Below, piece by piece: positions 17,335-25,898 of a stretch of 64,000 nucleotides of DNA; the first letter of the stretch is position 1, and each line of letters begins with the position of its first letter. Under the pieces are notes generated by a model, which saw only the letters and a list, made by a program, of their open reading frames with translations, did no database searches and was not told the DNA's origin. Made by a program: the position numbers and the translations under genes. Source of the stretch: Clostridium felsineum DSM 794 (lineage in GTDB: Bacteria > Bacillota > Clostridia > Clostridiales > Clostridiaceae); NCBI RefSeq assembly GCF_002006355.2, contig NZ_CP096980.1, positions 2,170,001-2,234,000 of the forward strand, written 5' to 3'.

Positions 17335-18183
17335 GTGAGAATAAATCATAATATAGCGGCATTATCGCTTTTCTATGAACAAAAGAATGTTGAAACAGAG
17401 CAATCAGGTGCTCTTGAAAGAATAAGTTCAGGATTGAAAATAAATAGCGCAAAAGATGGCCCCTCAGCTTTAGAAAAAAGTGAAAAGATGAGAATGCAAA
17501 TTAGGGGAATGCAGATGGCAGCAAGAAACGTTCAAGATGGTGTTAGTATGTTTCAGACAGCAGAAGGTGGAATGAATAATGTATCAGAAATGCTAGAAAG
17601 GATGAGAGATCTTGTTCTTGAATCCGGAGATTCTAGTAAAACAGACTCAGATAAAAAAAATATACAGCTTGAAATTGATCAAATAAAAAAAGGAATAGAC
17701 GATATCACAAAAAATACAAATTTTAATGGTAAGCCTCTTATAGCATCTGATGAAGAGAGCGAAATTACTATAGGAAATAATGTAGGGGATAAAGTGAAGT
17801 TTTCTTTTTATGATTTAAGTTCAGCAAGTTTAGGACAAAAAGATGCAAGTGGAAAAGTAACTAATAGTATAAATGATTTAAATCTTGAAACAAATTCCTT
17901 AAATCAAAATCTTGATACAATTGATACAGCATTATCAACAGTTTTAGATGCAAGAGCTCAGTATGGTGCTATTGAAAATAGGTTTAATGATACTTATAAT
18001 GATTTAAATACATCAGTAGAAGGAGTTCAGCAAGCTGAAAGTGATATTAGAGATTCGGATGTAGCTGAGGAAATGATTACATATACCAAGACAGGTGTAC
18101 TTATGCAGGCAGGTGATGCAATGTTAGCTCAAGCAAATCAATTTCCAAGGGACATTCTAAATATATTAAGTAATGTTAAATAG
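17335..18183 (+). CDS. Flagellin, short and divergent
   Basis: 282 residues. Both conserved ends of flagellin are present: N-terminal RINHNIAALSLFYEQKNVE with RISSGLKINSAKDG, and C-terminal AQYGAIENRFNDTYNDL, QAESDIRDSDVAEEM and AMLAQANQFPRDILNIL. The central exposed domain is reduced to about 60 residues. Several normally invariant stretches differ: the usual SA-DDAAGLAISEKMR region reads SAKDGPSALEKSEKMR. The start is GTG at 17335 with GGGAG 10 bases upstream. It is placed between a Maf glycosyltransferase and an epimerase, so it is the probable glycosylation target, or a minor flagellin with the main copy elsewhere in the genome. Confidence 0.9.
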   Translation: MRINHNIAALSLFYEQKNVETEQSGALERISSGLKINSAKDGPSALEKSEKMRMQIRGMQMAARNVQDGVSMFQTAEGGMNNVSEMLERMRDLVLESGDSSKTDSDKKNIQLEIDQIKKGIDDITKNTNFNGKPLIASDEESEITIGNNVGDKVKFSFYDLSSASLGQKDASGKVTNSINDLNLETNSLNQNLDTIDTALSTVLDARAQYGAIENRFNDTYNDLNTSVEGVQQAESDIRDSDVAEEMITYTKTGVLMQAGDAMLAQANQFPRDILNILSNVK

Positions 18184-18193
18184 AGAAATTAAA

Positions 18194-18232
18194 ATAATCT
18201 GATTAGGCTTAACGGTTTGATCAGATTATGTT
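18194..18232 (+). terminator. Hairpin terminator after flagellin
   Basis: A perfect 10-base-pair stem (18194-18203 with 18220-18229) and a 16-base loop. The following T run is short (GTTT), so termination may be partial. Confidence 0.5.
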
Positions 18233-18310
18233 TATGAAGGATACTTTTAATTATTTTCTATTTATGTATAAAAATACCGAATAATAAATTGAGATAGGAG
18301 ATGAAATAGA

Positions 18311-19309
18311 TTGAATATACTTGTAACTGGAGGAGCTGGATTTATTGGAAGATGGGTTGTAAAAAAGCTTTTAGAGGACGGCAATAGTGTTACTGCATTA
18401 GATAATCTATCAAACGGAAGTCTTGAAAATATAAATGAGTTTAAAGATGAAAAATTTAGATTCATAGAAGGAGATATAAAAAGTAAAAATGATCTGGATA
18501 AAGTTTTTGAAGAAAAGTATGATATAATCTACCATCTTGCTGCATCTATTGTAGTTCAAGAAAGTATAGATGAACCAGAAAAAACTTTTTTTAATGATAC
18601 AGTAGGTACTTTTAATATTCTTGAAAGAGCAAAAAAGCAAATGTTTGGTGAAAATGGAAAGATGAATGGAAGCACATGGGAAATAGATGAAAATGATGAT
18701 ATTCATCCATGTAAAGTTGTTTTTATGAGTACTTGTATGGTCTATGATATTTCGGGAGAAGAGGGGATAGATGAAAATCATAATGTAAAACCAGTATCCC
18801 CTTATGGTGGCAGCAAAATAGCTGCTGAAAATATGGTGCTTTCATATTTTAATGCTTATAAGCTTCCAGTTGTTGTTATAAGACCATTTAATACATATGG
18901 TCCATTTCAAAAATCTAATGGTGAGGGCGGAGTTGTATCTATATTTTTAAAGAATTTTATTGATAATAAGCCTATAAACATTTATGGGTCAGGTAATCAA
19001 ACTAGAGATCTTTTATTTGTAAAAGATTGTGCTGATTTTGTTGTTACTTCTGGATACAAAAGTAAAGTGGATGGGCAAATAATAAATGCAGGAACAGGAA
19101 ATGATATAACCATAAATGACCTAGCAAAGCTTATAGCTGGAAATAAAGTTCCCGTAAACCATGTAGAGCATATTCACCCTCAAAGTGAAATTATGAAACT
19201 AAAATGTAATTACTTAAAAGCAAAGAAATTAATGGGTTGGAATCCGCATTACACACTAGAGGAAGGTATAGCTGAAACCAAGGCGTGGCTTGCGTTAAGG
19301 GTGAAATAG
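18311..19309 (+). CDS. NAD-dependent sugar-nucleotide epimerase/dehydratase (extended SDR)
   Basis: 332 residues. Extended short-chain dehydrogenase of the UDP-glucose 4-epimerase / dTDP-glucose dehydratase type: NAD-binding VTGGAGFIGRWVVKKLL at the N-terminus, ALDNLSNGS, HLAASIVVQES, the catalytic pair FMSTCMVYD ... YGGSK (Tyr-x3-Lys), then RPFNTYGP and the sugar-binding DLLFVKDCADFV. It interconverts or dehydrates an NDP-sugar for the island; UDP-Glc/GlcNAc 4-epimerase (feeding Glf or NeuB precursors) and 4,6-dehydratase are both possible. TTG at 18311 is the best start (GGAG 10 bases upstream). It is the last gene before the flagellar operon promoter region. Confidence 0.83.
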   Translation: MNILVTGGAGFIGRWVVKKLLEDGNSVTALDNLSNGSLENINEFKDEKFRFIEGDIKSKNDLDKVFEEKYDIIYHLAASIVVQESIDEPEKTFFNDTVGTFNILERAKKQMFGENGKMNGSTWEIDENDDIHPCKVVFMSTCMVYDISGEEGIDENHNVKPVSPYGGSKIAAENMVLSYFNAYKLPVVVIRPFNTYGPFQKSNGEGGVVSIFLKNFIDNKPINIYGSGNQTRDLLFVKDCADFVVTSGYKSKVDGQIINAGTGNDITINDLAKLIAGNKVPVNHVEHIHPQSEIMKLKCNYLKAKKLMGWNPHYTLEEGIAETKAWLALRVK

Positions 19310-19360
19310 AATGTGGAATTAAATGGAGTGTTTAATTTGTCTAAAAATTTATATAAAACC

Positions 19361-19389
19361 TTTTAGAATGTTCTGAAATATAGTATAAT
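19361..19389 (+). promoter_or_regulatory. Candidate promoter of the large flagellar operon
   Basis: A perfect TATAAT at 19384-19389 in the 217-base gap before flgB; the element 17 bases upstream (TTTTAG) is a weak -35. This leaves a leader of about 130 bases that contains a small CGTTTT/AAAACG hairpin near 19420 and an AT-rich inverted repeat at about 19440-19470. I found no cyclic-di-GMP riboswitch signature in the leader. Confidence 0.45.
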
Positions 19390-19526
19390 ATTTTTGTGTG
19401 TTAAAATTATATTTGTACGTTTTTATAAAACGACTTAATTTTTAAATTTTAAGAGGAATTTTAAAATTTTTGTCCAATTAAATAATAAAGGGTATTAAAG
19501 TTTATCAAAGGGAGGAGAGGAAAATA

Positions 19527-19928
19527 ATGGCAATAAACGGCATATCAAGTAGCCAATACACGTATAATTTACTTGGAAAAGGACTTGATGCAACCTCAGA
19601 AAGAGGAAAAGCAATATCTAACAATATAGCAAATGTAAATACTAAAGGCTATAAAAGATACTATGTTAATTTTGAAGATAATTTGAAAAGTTCAATGGAT
19701 AATCTTGCAATGGAAAGAACAGATTCTAGGCATATAAATGATGGGGCATCATTTGGTGATATTCAATTAAAAAAAGATACAGCAAGTAGTGTAAATGAAG
19801 ATGGAAATAATGTAGACGTAGATTCAGAAATGTCAAATGAAGCTCAAAATACATTAGAGTATTATACACTTATAAATCAAATAAGCAGTAGAATAAGTAT
19901 GGAAAGAAGTGTTATAAATGGGAGGTAG
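19527..19928 (+). CDS. flgB: Flagellar basal-body rod protein FlgB
   Basis: 133 residues. Proximal rod subunit assembled in the cell envelope after export by the flagellar type III system. The rod-family N-terminus is clear (LLGKGLDATSERGKAISNNIANVNTKGYKR) within the first 50 residues, here quoted only as the ANN/SNNIAN motif region, and the C-terminal helix ISSRISMERSVING pairs with it in the rod. A strong GGGAGGAGAGG ribosome site precedes ATG 19527. It opens the roughly 22-kb flagellar operon; flgC follows after 6 bases. Confidence 0.93.
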   Translation: MAINGISSSQYTYNLLGKGLDATSERGKAISNNIANVNTKGYKRYYVNFEDNLKSSMDNLAMERTDSRHINDGASFGDIQLKKDTASSVNEDGNNVDVDSEMSNEAQNTLEYYTLINQISSRISMERSVINGR

Positions 19929-19934
19929 TAATTT

Positions 19935-20366
19935 ATGAGTTCTTTTAGTTCTCTTAATATAAGTTCAAGTGGTCTTTCGGCAGAAAGATTAAGGATGGAT
20001 ACTATATCTTCTAATATAGCCAACATTTCTACTACAAAAACAGCTGATGGAGGCCCCTATAGAAGAAAGATAGCAGTTTTCCAAGATAATTTTGAAAATA
20101 CGTTTAATGAGGTTACAGGTAAATATGATAAAAAACCGTTAGGTGTTAGAGCAGTAAAAATTAGCGAGGATCAATCACCTTTTAGAATGGATTATGATCC
20201 TGGAAATCCAGATGCAAATGCAGATGGTTATGTTGCAATGCCTAATGTTAATATTTTAAATGAAATGGCAGATATGATGGCATCTACAAGAGCGTATGAG
20301 GCTAATGTAACTGCAATGAATGATGAAAAGGGAATGTATACTAAGGCTTTAGAAATTGGTAAATAA
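19935..20366 (+). CDS. flgC: Flagellar basal-body rod protein FlgC
   Basis: 143 residues. Rod subunit next to FlgB. The N-terminal motif LNISSSGLSAERLRMDTISS with NIANISTTKT, the family-specific GGPYRRKIAVF and the C-terminal EMADMMASTRAYEANVTAM identify it. It is exported without a cleaved signal peptide. It lies between flgB and fliE in the normal order with short spacing, consistent with one transcript. Confidence 0.94.
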   Translation: MSSFSSLNISSSGLSAERLRMDTISSNIANISTTKTADGGPYRRKIAVFQDNFENTFNEVTGKYDKKPLGVRAVKISEDQSPFRMDYDPGNPDANADGYVAMPNVNILNEMADMMASTRAYEANVTAMNDEKGMYTKALEIGK

Positions 20367-20379
20367 GGAGTAAATATTT

Positions 20380-20715
20380 ATGAGAGTTGATGAATTTATA
20401 CCAGATAATATGAAAAATATATTGGCGGGAAGCCTGCCTAGTAATAATGTGATTGGTGGTAACAAGGCAAATGAAGACCAAAATAGTACAGGCAGTGTGG
20501 ATTTTGGAAGTATATTAAATGAAAAGTTACAACAAGTTAATGACAAGCAAATAGATGCAGATAACACTACCAATGATTTTGTTAAAGGTGACGATGTTGA
20601 TGTGCACAAAGTAATGTTGTCAACAGAAGAAGCTAAGTTATCTTTAGAACTTGCAGTCCAGATGCGAAATAAGCTAGTTGATGCGTATCAGGAGTTAAAT
20701 AGAACGCAGTTATAG
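20380..20715 (+). CDS. fliE: Flagellar hook-basal body complex protein FliE
   Basis: 111 residues. Links the MS ring (FliF) to the rod and is exported early. The C-terminal half is the conserved part: HKVMLSTEEAKLSLELAVQM then VDAYQELNRTQL; the N-terminal third is variable and asparagine-rich, as usual. AGGAG precedes ATG 20380. The stop is directly followed by the fliF leader. Confidence 0.92.
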   Translation: MRVDEFIPDNMKNILAGSLPSNNVIGGNKANEDQNSTGSVDFGSILNEKLQQVNDKQIDADNTTNDFVKGDDVDVHKVMLSTEEAKLSLELAVQMRNKLVDAYQELNRTQL

Positions 20716-20730
20716 TTGGGAGTGCTGGTG

Positions 20731-22362
20731 ATGAAAAAACTATTGGAAGGTTTAAAAAACTTGCGGAATAAATGGAGCGAACTTAGTAAAAGGAAAAAAA
20801 TAGTTTTTGTGGTAATTGTTGCAGCTGTTATATTGTCATTAGTAGTCTTTTTAATGTCTACAACTAAAACTAAATACGCAGTTTTATTCTCAAAATTAGA
20901 TTCAAATGATGCAGCAACAGTTATTAGCAAACTTGATAGTGATAAAATACAGCATAAGGAAGATTCCGCCACTAATACTATTTATGTTCCAGCAGCAGAT
21001 GTTGATAAACTTAGACTTGAATATGCTACTAATTTAAAAGGTGGAAGCACAGGCTTTGAACTTTTTGATAATAGTAGTAATAAATTCGGAACAACGGATG
21101 CTGAGTTCAATGTTGAATATCAAAGAGCTCTTCAAGGTGAGCTTGAAAGAACAATAAAAAGTTTTGGCGAGATTGAAGATGCTAGAGTTCATTTAGTTAT
21201 GGCACAGGATTCTGCTTTTGTTAAAGATTCAACTTCAGCAACTGCGTCAGTAACTGTTAAAATGAGAGCTGGAAAGACTTTAAGTAAAGAACAAGTAAAA
21301 GCAATAATATCTTTAGTTTCCGGAAGTGTTAAAAATTTACCTAAAGAAAATGTACAAGTAGTTGATGATAAGATGACACTTCTTAGCAAGGATTTGTATA
21401 ATAGCAATGGTAAGGATACTGATGATAGCGGTACCGATTCAGCCGAAAACAGAAATAAAATGGAAACTAAGGTGGAAAATGACTTAGAAAAAAAGGCACT
21501 TGACTCTTTGGAAAGCATTTATGGTAAAGGAAAAGTTAAAGTTAAGATTAATGCTGATTTGAATTTTGATGCTCAAGAAACAAATAGTCAAACCTATTAT
21601 GATAATAAAGGAAATCCTAATGATCCTAAGAACCCTACTATAGTTAGTCAGCATAGTCAAGAAAGTTCCAATTCAGAACCACAAAATAGTGCTTCTAGTC
21701 CTGTAGATAATAATACTAATTCAAACACTATTACAAATAACACTGGAAATTCTACTTCTACTAGCAAGGATGTTACAACTAACTATGATGTAAGTAGTGA
21801 GACAAACAAAATAGTTAAATCCCCTGGAGATGTAAAAAGACTTACGGTTTCAGTTATTGTGGATGGTAAAATTAGTGGAGATACTCAATCTACGCTTAGT
21901 AATATAGTTAGTAATGCTGTTGGTTTTGATCAACAAAGAGGAGATACTATAAGTGTAGAAGGGTTACCTTTTGATAATACAGCAGAAGCTGAGGCTAAAA
22001 AGGCCCTTAAAGACATGCAAGATGCTCAGAATGCAGCTAATAAGACTAAGCTTTATACAGAAATTGGAATAGCTGCAGGAGTTTTAGGATTAGCTTTAAT
22101 TATATTCATTATAGTAATGATTAGAAGAAGAGCAAATAGAGAAGATGAAATAGATGAAGATTTAGATGGTACTCAAAATTTTGAAGCTGTAGTTGGTGAC
22201 GATATTAAGAGAACTAAAACTAAATTTGAACCAATTGATTTTGAAGGCGAAGAAAATGAACAAAGTCATATAGAAAATGAAATCAAAAAATATGCTTCAA
22301 CTAAGCCAGAACAAGTAGTTGATATTGTAAAAGCTTGGTTGACGAATGAAGAGGGGAGATAA
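20731..22362 (+). CDS. fliF: Flagellar MS-ring protein FliF
   Basis: 543 residues from ATG 20731, chosen over the in-frame TTG at 20716 because GGGAG lies 8 bases before this ATG. Forms the membrane ring that nucleates the basal body and houses the export gate. A transmembrane helix at about 20-43, a YscJ/FliF ring-building region (FELFDNSSNKFGTTDAEF, YQRALQGELERTI, DARVHLVMAQ), a serine/asparagine-rich insert around 280-350, the second ring motif, a second transmembrane helix at about 445-468 and a C-terminal FliG-binding tail are all visible. Confidence 0.95.
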   Translation: MKKLLEGLKNLRNKWSELSKRKKIVFVVIVAAVILSLVVFLMSTTKTKYAVLFSKLDSNDAATVISKLDSDKIQHKEDSATNTIYVPAADVDKLRLEYATNLKGGSTGFELFDNSSNKFGTTDAEFNVEYQRALQGELERTIKSFGEIEDARVHLVMAQDSAFVKDSTSATASVTVKMRAGKTLSKEQVKAIISLVSGSVKNLPKENVQVVDDKMTLLSKDLYNSNGKDTDDSGTDSAENRNKMETKVENDLEKKALDSLESIYGKGKVKVKINADLNFDAQETNSQTYYDNKGNPNDPKNPTIVSQHSQESSNSEPQNSASSPVDNNTNSNTITNNTGNSTSTSKDVTTNYDVSSETNKIVKSPGDVKRLTVSVIVDGKISGDTQSTLSNIVSNAVGFDQQRGDTISVEGLPFDNTAEAEAKKALKDMQDAQNAANKTKLYTEIGIAAGVLGLALIIFIIVMIRRRANREDEIDEDLDGTQNFEAVVGDDIKRTKTKFEPIDFEGEENEQSHIENEIKKYASTKPEQVVDIVKAWLTNEEGR

Positions 22363-22365
22363 AGT

Positions 22366-23379
22366 ATGGCTAAAGATCAAACACTAACAGGAGTTCAAAA
22401 GGCGGCCATACTATTTATTACTCTTGGTCCAGAAGCTTCAGCTAGTATAATAAAAAAATTACCAGAAAGAGAAATTCAAAGAATAACTTATGAAATAGCA
22501 AATATTTCTTCTGTTAAAAATCAATATAAGCAAGAAGTTCTTACAGAATTTATAGAAATGAATAAAGCTAAGGACTATATCCTAGAGGGTGGAGTAGATT
22601 ATGCAAGAGAACTTCTTTCTAAAGCTTTGGGTAATCAAAGAGCAAGGGAAATACTAGAAAAGGTTGCGGAAGAAACTGAACAATATAGACCATTTGCAAT
22701 TGCTAGAAAGGCAGATGCTCATCAACTTTTAAATGTTATAATGAATGAGCATCCTCAAACAATTTCTCTAATATTATGTTATCTTCAAGCTGATAAAGCT
22801 GCACAGATTTTGTCTTCTCTTCCAGAAGAAGTTCAAAACGATGTAGCATATAGGATTGCAAATATGAGTAATACTTCTCCTATGGTTATAAAGGAAATAG
22901 AAAAAGTTCTTAATACTAAATTATCCTCGGTTGTAAGATCAGATCTTACTGTTATTGGAGGAGTTACTACACTTGTTGATATATTAAATCAAGTTGATAG
23001 AACAACAGAAAAGAATATTACAGAGGGCTTGGAAAAGGAAAATCCAGAACTTGCAGAGAAAGTCAAAGAATCTATGTTTGTATTCGAAGATATTATTACG
23101 CTTGACGATGCAGCAATTCAAAGAGTTCTTAGAGAAGTTGATAACAAGGATCTTGGAATGGCACTTAAAGGCTGTTCAGAAGAGGTTGCAGAGGCTATTT
23201 ATAGAAATCAATCTAAGAGGGCTTCAGCAGCACTTAAAGAAGATATAGAATTCTTAGGACCTGTAAGACTTGTAGATGTTGAAAAGTCACAACAGAAGAT
23301 AGTTTCTGTTATAAGAAGACTTGACGATGCTGGTGAAATTGTAATTTCAAGAGGTGGAGAAGATGCAATTATCCTCTAA
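22366..23379 (+). CDS. fliG: Flagellar motor switch protein FliG
   Basis: 337 residues, normal length. Rotor protein on the cytoplasmic face of the MS ring; its C-terminal charged helix contacts the stator. Seen: N-terminal TGVQKAAILFITLGPEAS, the middle-domain NEHPQTISLILCYL motif, SSLPEEVQNDVAYRIANM and the C-terminal region VFEDIITLDDAAIQRVL with LKGCSEEVAEAI and LGPVRLVDVEKSQQKIV. Its 3' end overlaps fliH by 17 bases, suggesting coupled translation. Other switch proteins (FliM, FliN) are not encoded in this window. Confidence 0.95.
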   Translation: MAKDQTLTGVQKAAILFITLGPEASASIIKKLPEREIQRITYEIANISSVKNQYKQEVLTEFIEMNKAKDYILEGGVDYARELLSKALGNQRAREILEKVAEETEQYRPFAIARKADAHQLLNVIMNEHPQTISLILCYLQADKAAQILSSLPEEVQNDVAYRIANMSNTSPMVIKEIEKVLNTKLSSVVRSDLTVIGGVTTLVDILNQVDRTTEKNITEGLEKENPELAEKVKESMFVFEDIITLDDAAIQRVLREVDNKDLGMALKGCSEEVAEAIYRNQSKRASAALKEDIEFLGPVRLVDVEKSQQKIVSVIRRLDDAGEIVISRGGEDAIIL

Positions 23380-24109
23380 TATTATAAATAACAATAGAGT
23401 ACTTGATGAAAAGAAAAAACATGTGATTACAGTTGCTGATATTAAGCCTTTTATCGCAGAAAAAGTTTCTTCAGAAGATTCAGAAATAGAAAGTTATAGT
23501 TCTATTGGTGATGCTATCATAAAGAAGGCTAGATATGAAGCTGAGTGTATTAAAAATAAGGCACTTGAAGAATCAAGAGAATTTTACAAAAAAGCTTATG
23601 ATGAAGGACTTGAAGATGGTAAAAAAAGAGGCTATGAAGATGCTTATAATGAAACTGTAGTTAAAGGAAAAAATGAAATAGAGAATCTGAAATCTCTTGC
23701 GGAACAAAATGTGGCCAATATGGTTAGAAGTGCTAAATTTGAGGTGGAAGAATATTTTAAAGATATGGAAAGAAAAATAAAAAGTCTTTCTATTGAAATT
23801 GCTAGTCACATAATGAAGGAAAGAGCTAAAGATGTGGATGGCATAGATAATATGATATATGAAGCCTTAGATATATGTAAAAAAAGTAAGTCTATAATAA
23901 TTAAATGCAGCAGTAATCATGCTAAAGGTGTTAAAGAGTCTCTTGATAACTGGAAAAGTACTCTTCCATATAGAGGAGATTTCTTTGTAATTGAAGATGG
24001 ATATGTAGATGAAGAATCAGCTGTTATAGAAAGTGACAGTGGAAAAGTTAAAGTTAGTATTGATGATGCTCTTGAAAAAATAAAAGAAGTTGTATTTAAA
24101 ACTGAATAA
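23363..24109 (+). CDS. fliH: Flagellar export ATPase regulator FliH
   Basis: 248 residues from ATG 23363 (GAGGTGG site immediately upstream; an in-frame GTG at 23354 is less likely). Peripheral stalk protein that binds FliI and holds the export ATPase at the gate. The sequence shows the typical coiled-coil middle with G-rich spacing (YDEGLEDGKKRGYEDAYNE), a long helix and a C-terminal domain (LSIEIASHIMKERA, IIIKCSSNHAKGV, FFVIEDGYVDEESAVIES). Identification rests on this pattern and on its position between fliG and fliI. Confidence 0.88.
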   Translation: MQLSSNIINNNRVLDEKKKHVITVADIKPFIAEKVSSEDSEIESYSSIGDAIIKKARYEAECIKNKALEESREFYKKAYDEGLEDGKKRGYEDAYNETVVKGKNEIENLKSLAEQNVANMVRSAKFEVEEYFKDMERKIKSLSIEIASHIMKERAKDVDGIDNMIYEALDICKKSKSIIIKCSSNHAKGVKESLDNWKSTLPYRGDFFVIEDGYVDEESAVIESDSGKVKVSIDDALEKIKEVVFKTE

Positions 24110-24122
24110 TTCAGGTGATTAT

Positions 24123-25439
24123 ATGATAGATATTAATTTCGATAAAGTCATAGAAGAAGTAAGAGAGTGTAAGACTGAATATGTAGAAGGAATTGTAAAT
24201 AAGGTTGTGGGTCTTACAATTGAAGTTGATGGAATAAAAGCTTTTGTTGGTGAAGTTTGTACAATATATAATGAAAGAAATAGACCCATACAATGTGAGG
24301 TTGTAGGCTTCAATGAAGGACATGTAATATTAATGCCGCTTGGTGAACTTGAAGGAATATCTCCTGGATGTAGAGTTGTTCAAACAGGAATTCCACTTTC
24401 AGTTAAATGCTCAGAAAATCTTTTAGGCAAAGTTTTAGATGGTTTAGGTATGCCTTTACGAGGAGAAGAAATAGAAGGTGGAGTACTTTATGCACTTGAC
24501 AGAGAACCTCCAGATCCTCTCAAAAGACGTAGAATTAAAAATTCAATTGAAACAGGGGTAAGGGCAATAGATGGCTTTTTAACCTGTGGAGAAGGACAAA
24601 GGGTTGGAATATTTGCAGGTAGTGGTGTTGGTAAAAGTACGACTTTGGGTATGATTGCAAGAGAAGCAAAGGCTGATATAAATGTAATAGCACTTATAGG
24701 AGAAAGAGGAAGAGAAGTACTTGATTTTATAGAAAAAGATCTTGGAGAAGAAGGAATGAAAAGATCAGTAATAGTATGTGCTACATCAGATAAGCCAGCT
24801 CTTGTAAGACTTAAGGGAGCCTTTACAGCCACAGCAATTGCTGAATATTTCAGAGATAAGGGTAAAAAAGTAATATTAATGATGGATTCTGTTACAAGAT
24901 TTGCTATGGCGCAAAGAGAAGTAGGACTGGCTACTGGAGAACCTCCTGCAACAAAGGGATATACACCTTCTGTTTTTGCCAAGTTACCAAGATTAATGGA
25001 ACGTTCAGGTATGGCTGAAAAAGGTTCCATAACAGCATTTTATACTGTTCTTGTTGATGGGGATGATTTTAATGAACCTATAGCAGATGCTGTAAGAAGT
25101 ATACTTGATGGACATATTGTTCTTTCAAGAAGTCTAGCTGCACAAAACCATTATCCTGCAATAGATGTTTTAAGTAGTGTTAGTAGACTTATGTCAGAAA
25201 TTGCAGATAATGACCACAAAAAGGCAGCAGGACTTGCTAGAGATCTTCTTGCAGAATATAAGAAAAATGAAGATCTTATAAATATAGGAGCATATGTAAA
25301 AGGCACTAATAATAAAGTTGATGCAGCAATAAATTATAATGATAGAATAATTAGTTATTTAAAACAAGGTATAGAAGAAAAATCATCTTTTGATGAAAGT
25401 ATAAATTCACTAAAAGGTATGTTTAATATAACACAGTAA
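24123..25439 (+). CDS. fliI: Flagellum-specific export ATPase FliI
   Basis: 438 residues from ATG 24123 with a CAGGTGAT site. An F1-beta-like ATPase that powers substrate unfolding and unloading for flagellar export. The Walker A is AGSGVGKST at residues 165-173, Walker B is KVILMMDSVTRFAMAQREV, and the family motif GEPPATKGYTPSVFAKLPRL and C-terminal helices are intact. The N-terminal FliH-binding segment is present. Located 13 bases after fliH and 12 before fliJ, the standard arrangement. Confidence 0.95.
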   Translation: MIDINFDKVIEEVRECKTEYVEGIVNKVVGLTIEVDGIKAFVGEVCTIYNERNRPIQCEVVGFNEGHVILMPLGELEGISPGCRVVQTGIPLSVKCSENLLGKVLDGLGMPLRGEEIEGGVLYALDREPPDPLKRRRIKNSIETGVRAIDGFLTCGEGQRVGIFAGSGVGKSTTLGMIAREAKADINVIALIGERGREVLDFIEKDLGEEGMKRSVIVCATSDKPALVRLKGAFTATAIAEYFRDKGKKVILMMDSVTRFAMAQREVGLATGEPPATKGYTPSVFAKLPRLMERSGMAEKGSITAFYTVLVDGDDFNEPIADAVRSILDGHIVLSRSLAAQNHYPAIDVLSSVSRLMSEIADNDHKKAAGLARDLLAEYKKNEDLINIGAYVKGTNNKVDAAINYNDRIISYLKQGIEEKSSFDESINSLKGMFNITQ

Positions 25440-25451
25440 AGGAAGTGAATT

Positions 25452-25889
25452 ATGGCTGGATTTGATTTTAGACTTCAAAAACTTTTGGATTTAAGAGTTC
25501 AAAAGGAAGAAGAGAGTAAAGTAGAGTTTAAAAAATCACAAGATGTGAAATTGAAAATTGAGAAAAACTTAGTCAATATGACTGAAAATTATCACGAATA
25601 TTCCCTTAAGAGATTATCAGGAACAGTAATAGAACAAAAGATTACACAAAATTATTTAAATGCATTAAATGTTCTTATTGATGAGACTAATATTAATCTC
25701 GAAAAACAAAAAAAAGTGGTTGAAGAGAAGAGAAATGTTCTTATAAAAAAGCAGGTTGAAAGAAAAACTGTAGAAGTTTTAAAGGATAAACAAAAGCTAG
25801 AATTTGAGAAGAATGAGAATTTAAAAGAACAAAGAGTTAATGATGAACTAGCTTTATACAGTTTTATTAGGAACATTGAAAGGGGGTGA
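25452..25889 (+). CDS. fliJ: Flagellar export chaperone/stalk protein FliJ
   Basis: 145 residues, almost entirely charged alpha helix predicted to form an antiparallel coiled coil. The N-terminus GFDFRLQKLLDLRVQKEEE is typical of FliJ, which sits in the FliI hexamer like the gamma subunit of F1. No catalytic motif is expected. Assigned from helix pattern, length and position after fliI. Confidence 0.85.
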   Translation: MAGFDFRLQKLLDLRVQKEEESKVEFKKSQDVKLKIEKNLVNMTENYHEYSLKRLSGTVIEQKITQNYLNALNVLIDETNINLEKQKKVVEEKRNVLIKKQVERKTVEVLKDKQKLEFEKNENLKEQRVNDELALYSFIRNIERG

Positions 25890-25898
25890 GAATAGAGA

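Noticed and set aside
18410..18781. Minus-strand open frame of 123 codons opposite the epimerase gene
   Set aside because: Phe/Ile/Tyr-rich shadow of an AT-rich sense gene; no start signal.
19310..19526. Cyclic-di-GMP riboswitch before the flagellar operon
   Set aside because: Such a riboswitch controls flagellar operons in some clostridia, but the leader lacks the conserved GEMM core sequences and has only short AT-rich hairpins.
22994..23248. Alternative plus-strand frame inside fliG
   Set aside because: Nested in a conserved part of fliG with no ribosome site; frame-shift shadow.
24488..25030. Minus-strand open frame of 180 codons opposite fliI
   Set aside because: Lies fully inside the conserved ATPase domain of fliI; no initiation signal and no recognisable protein.
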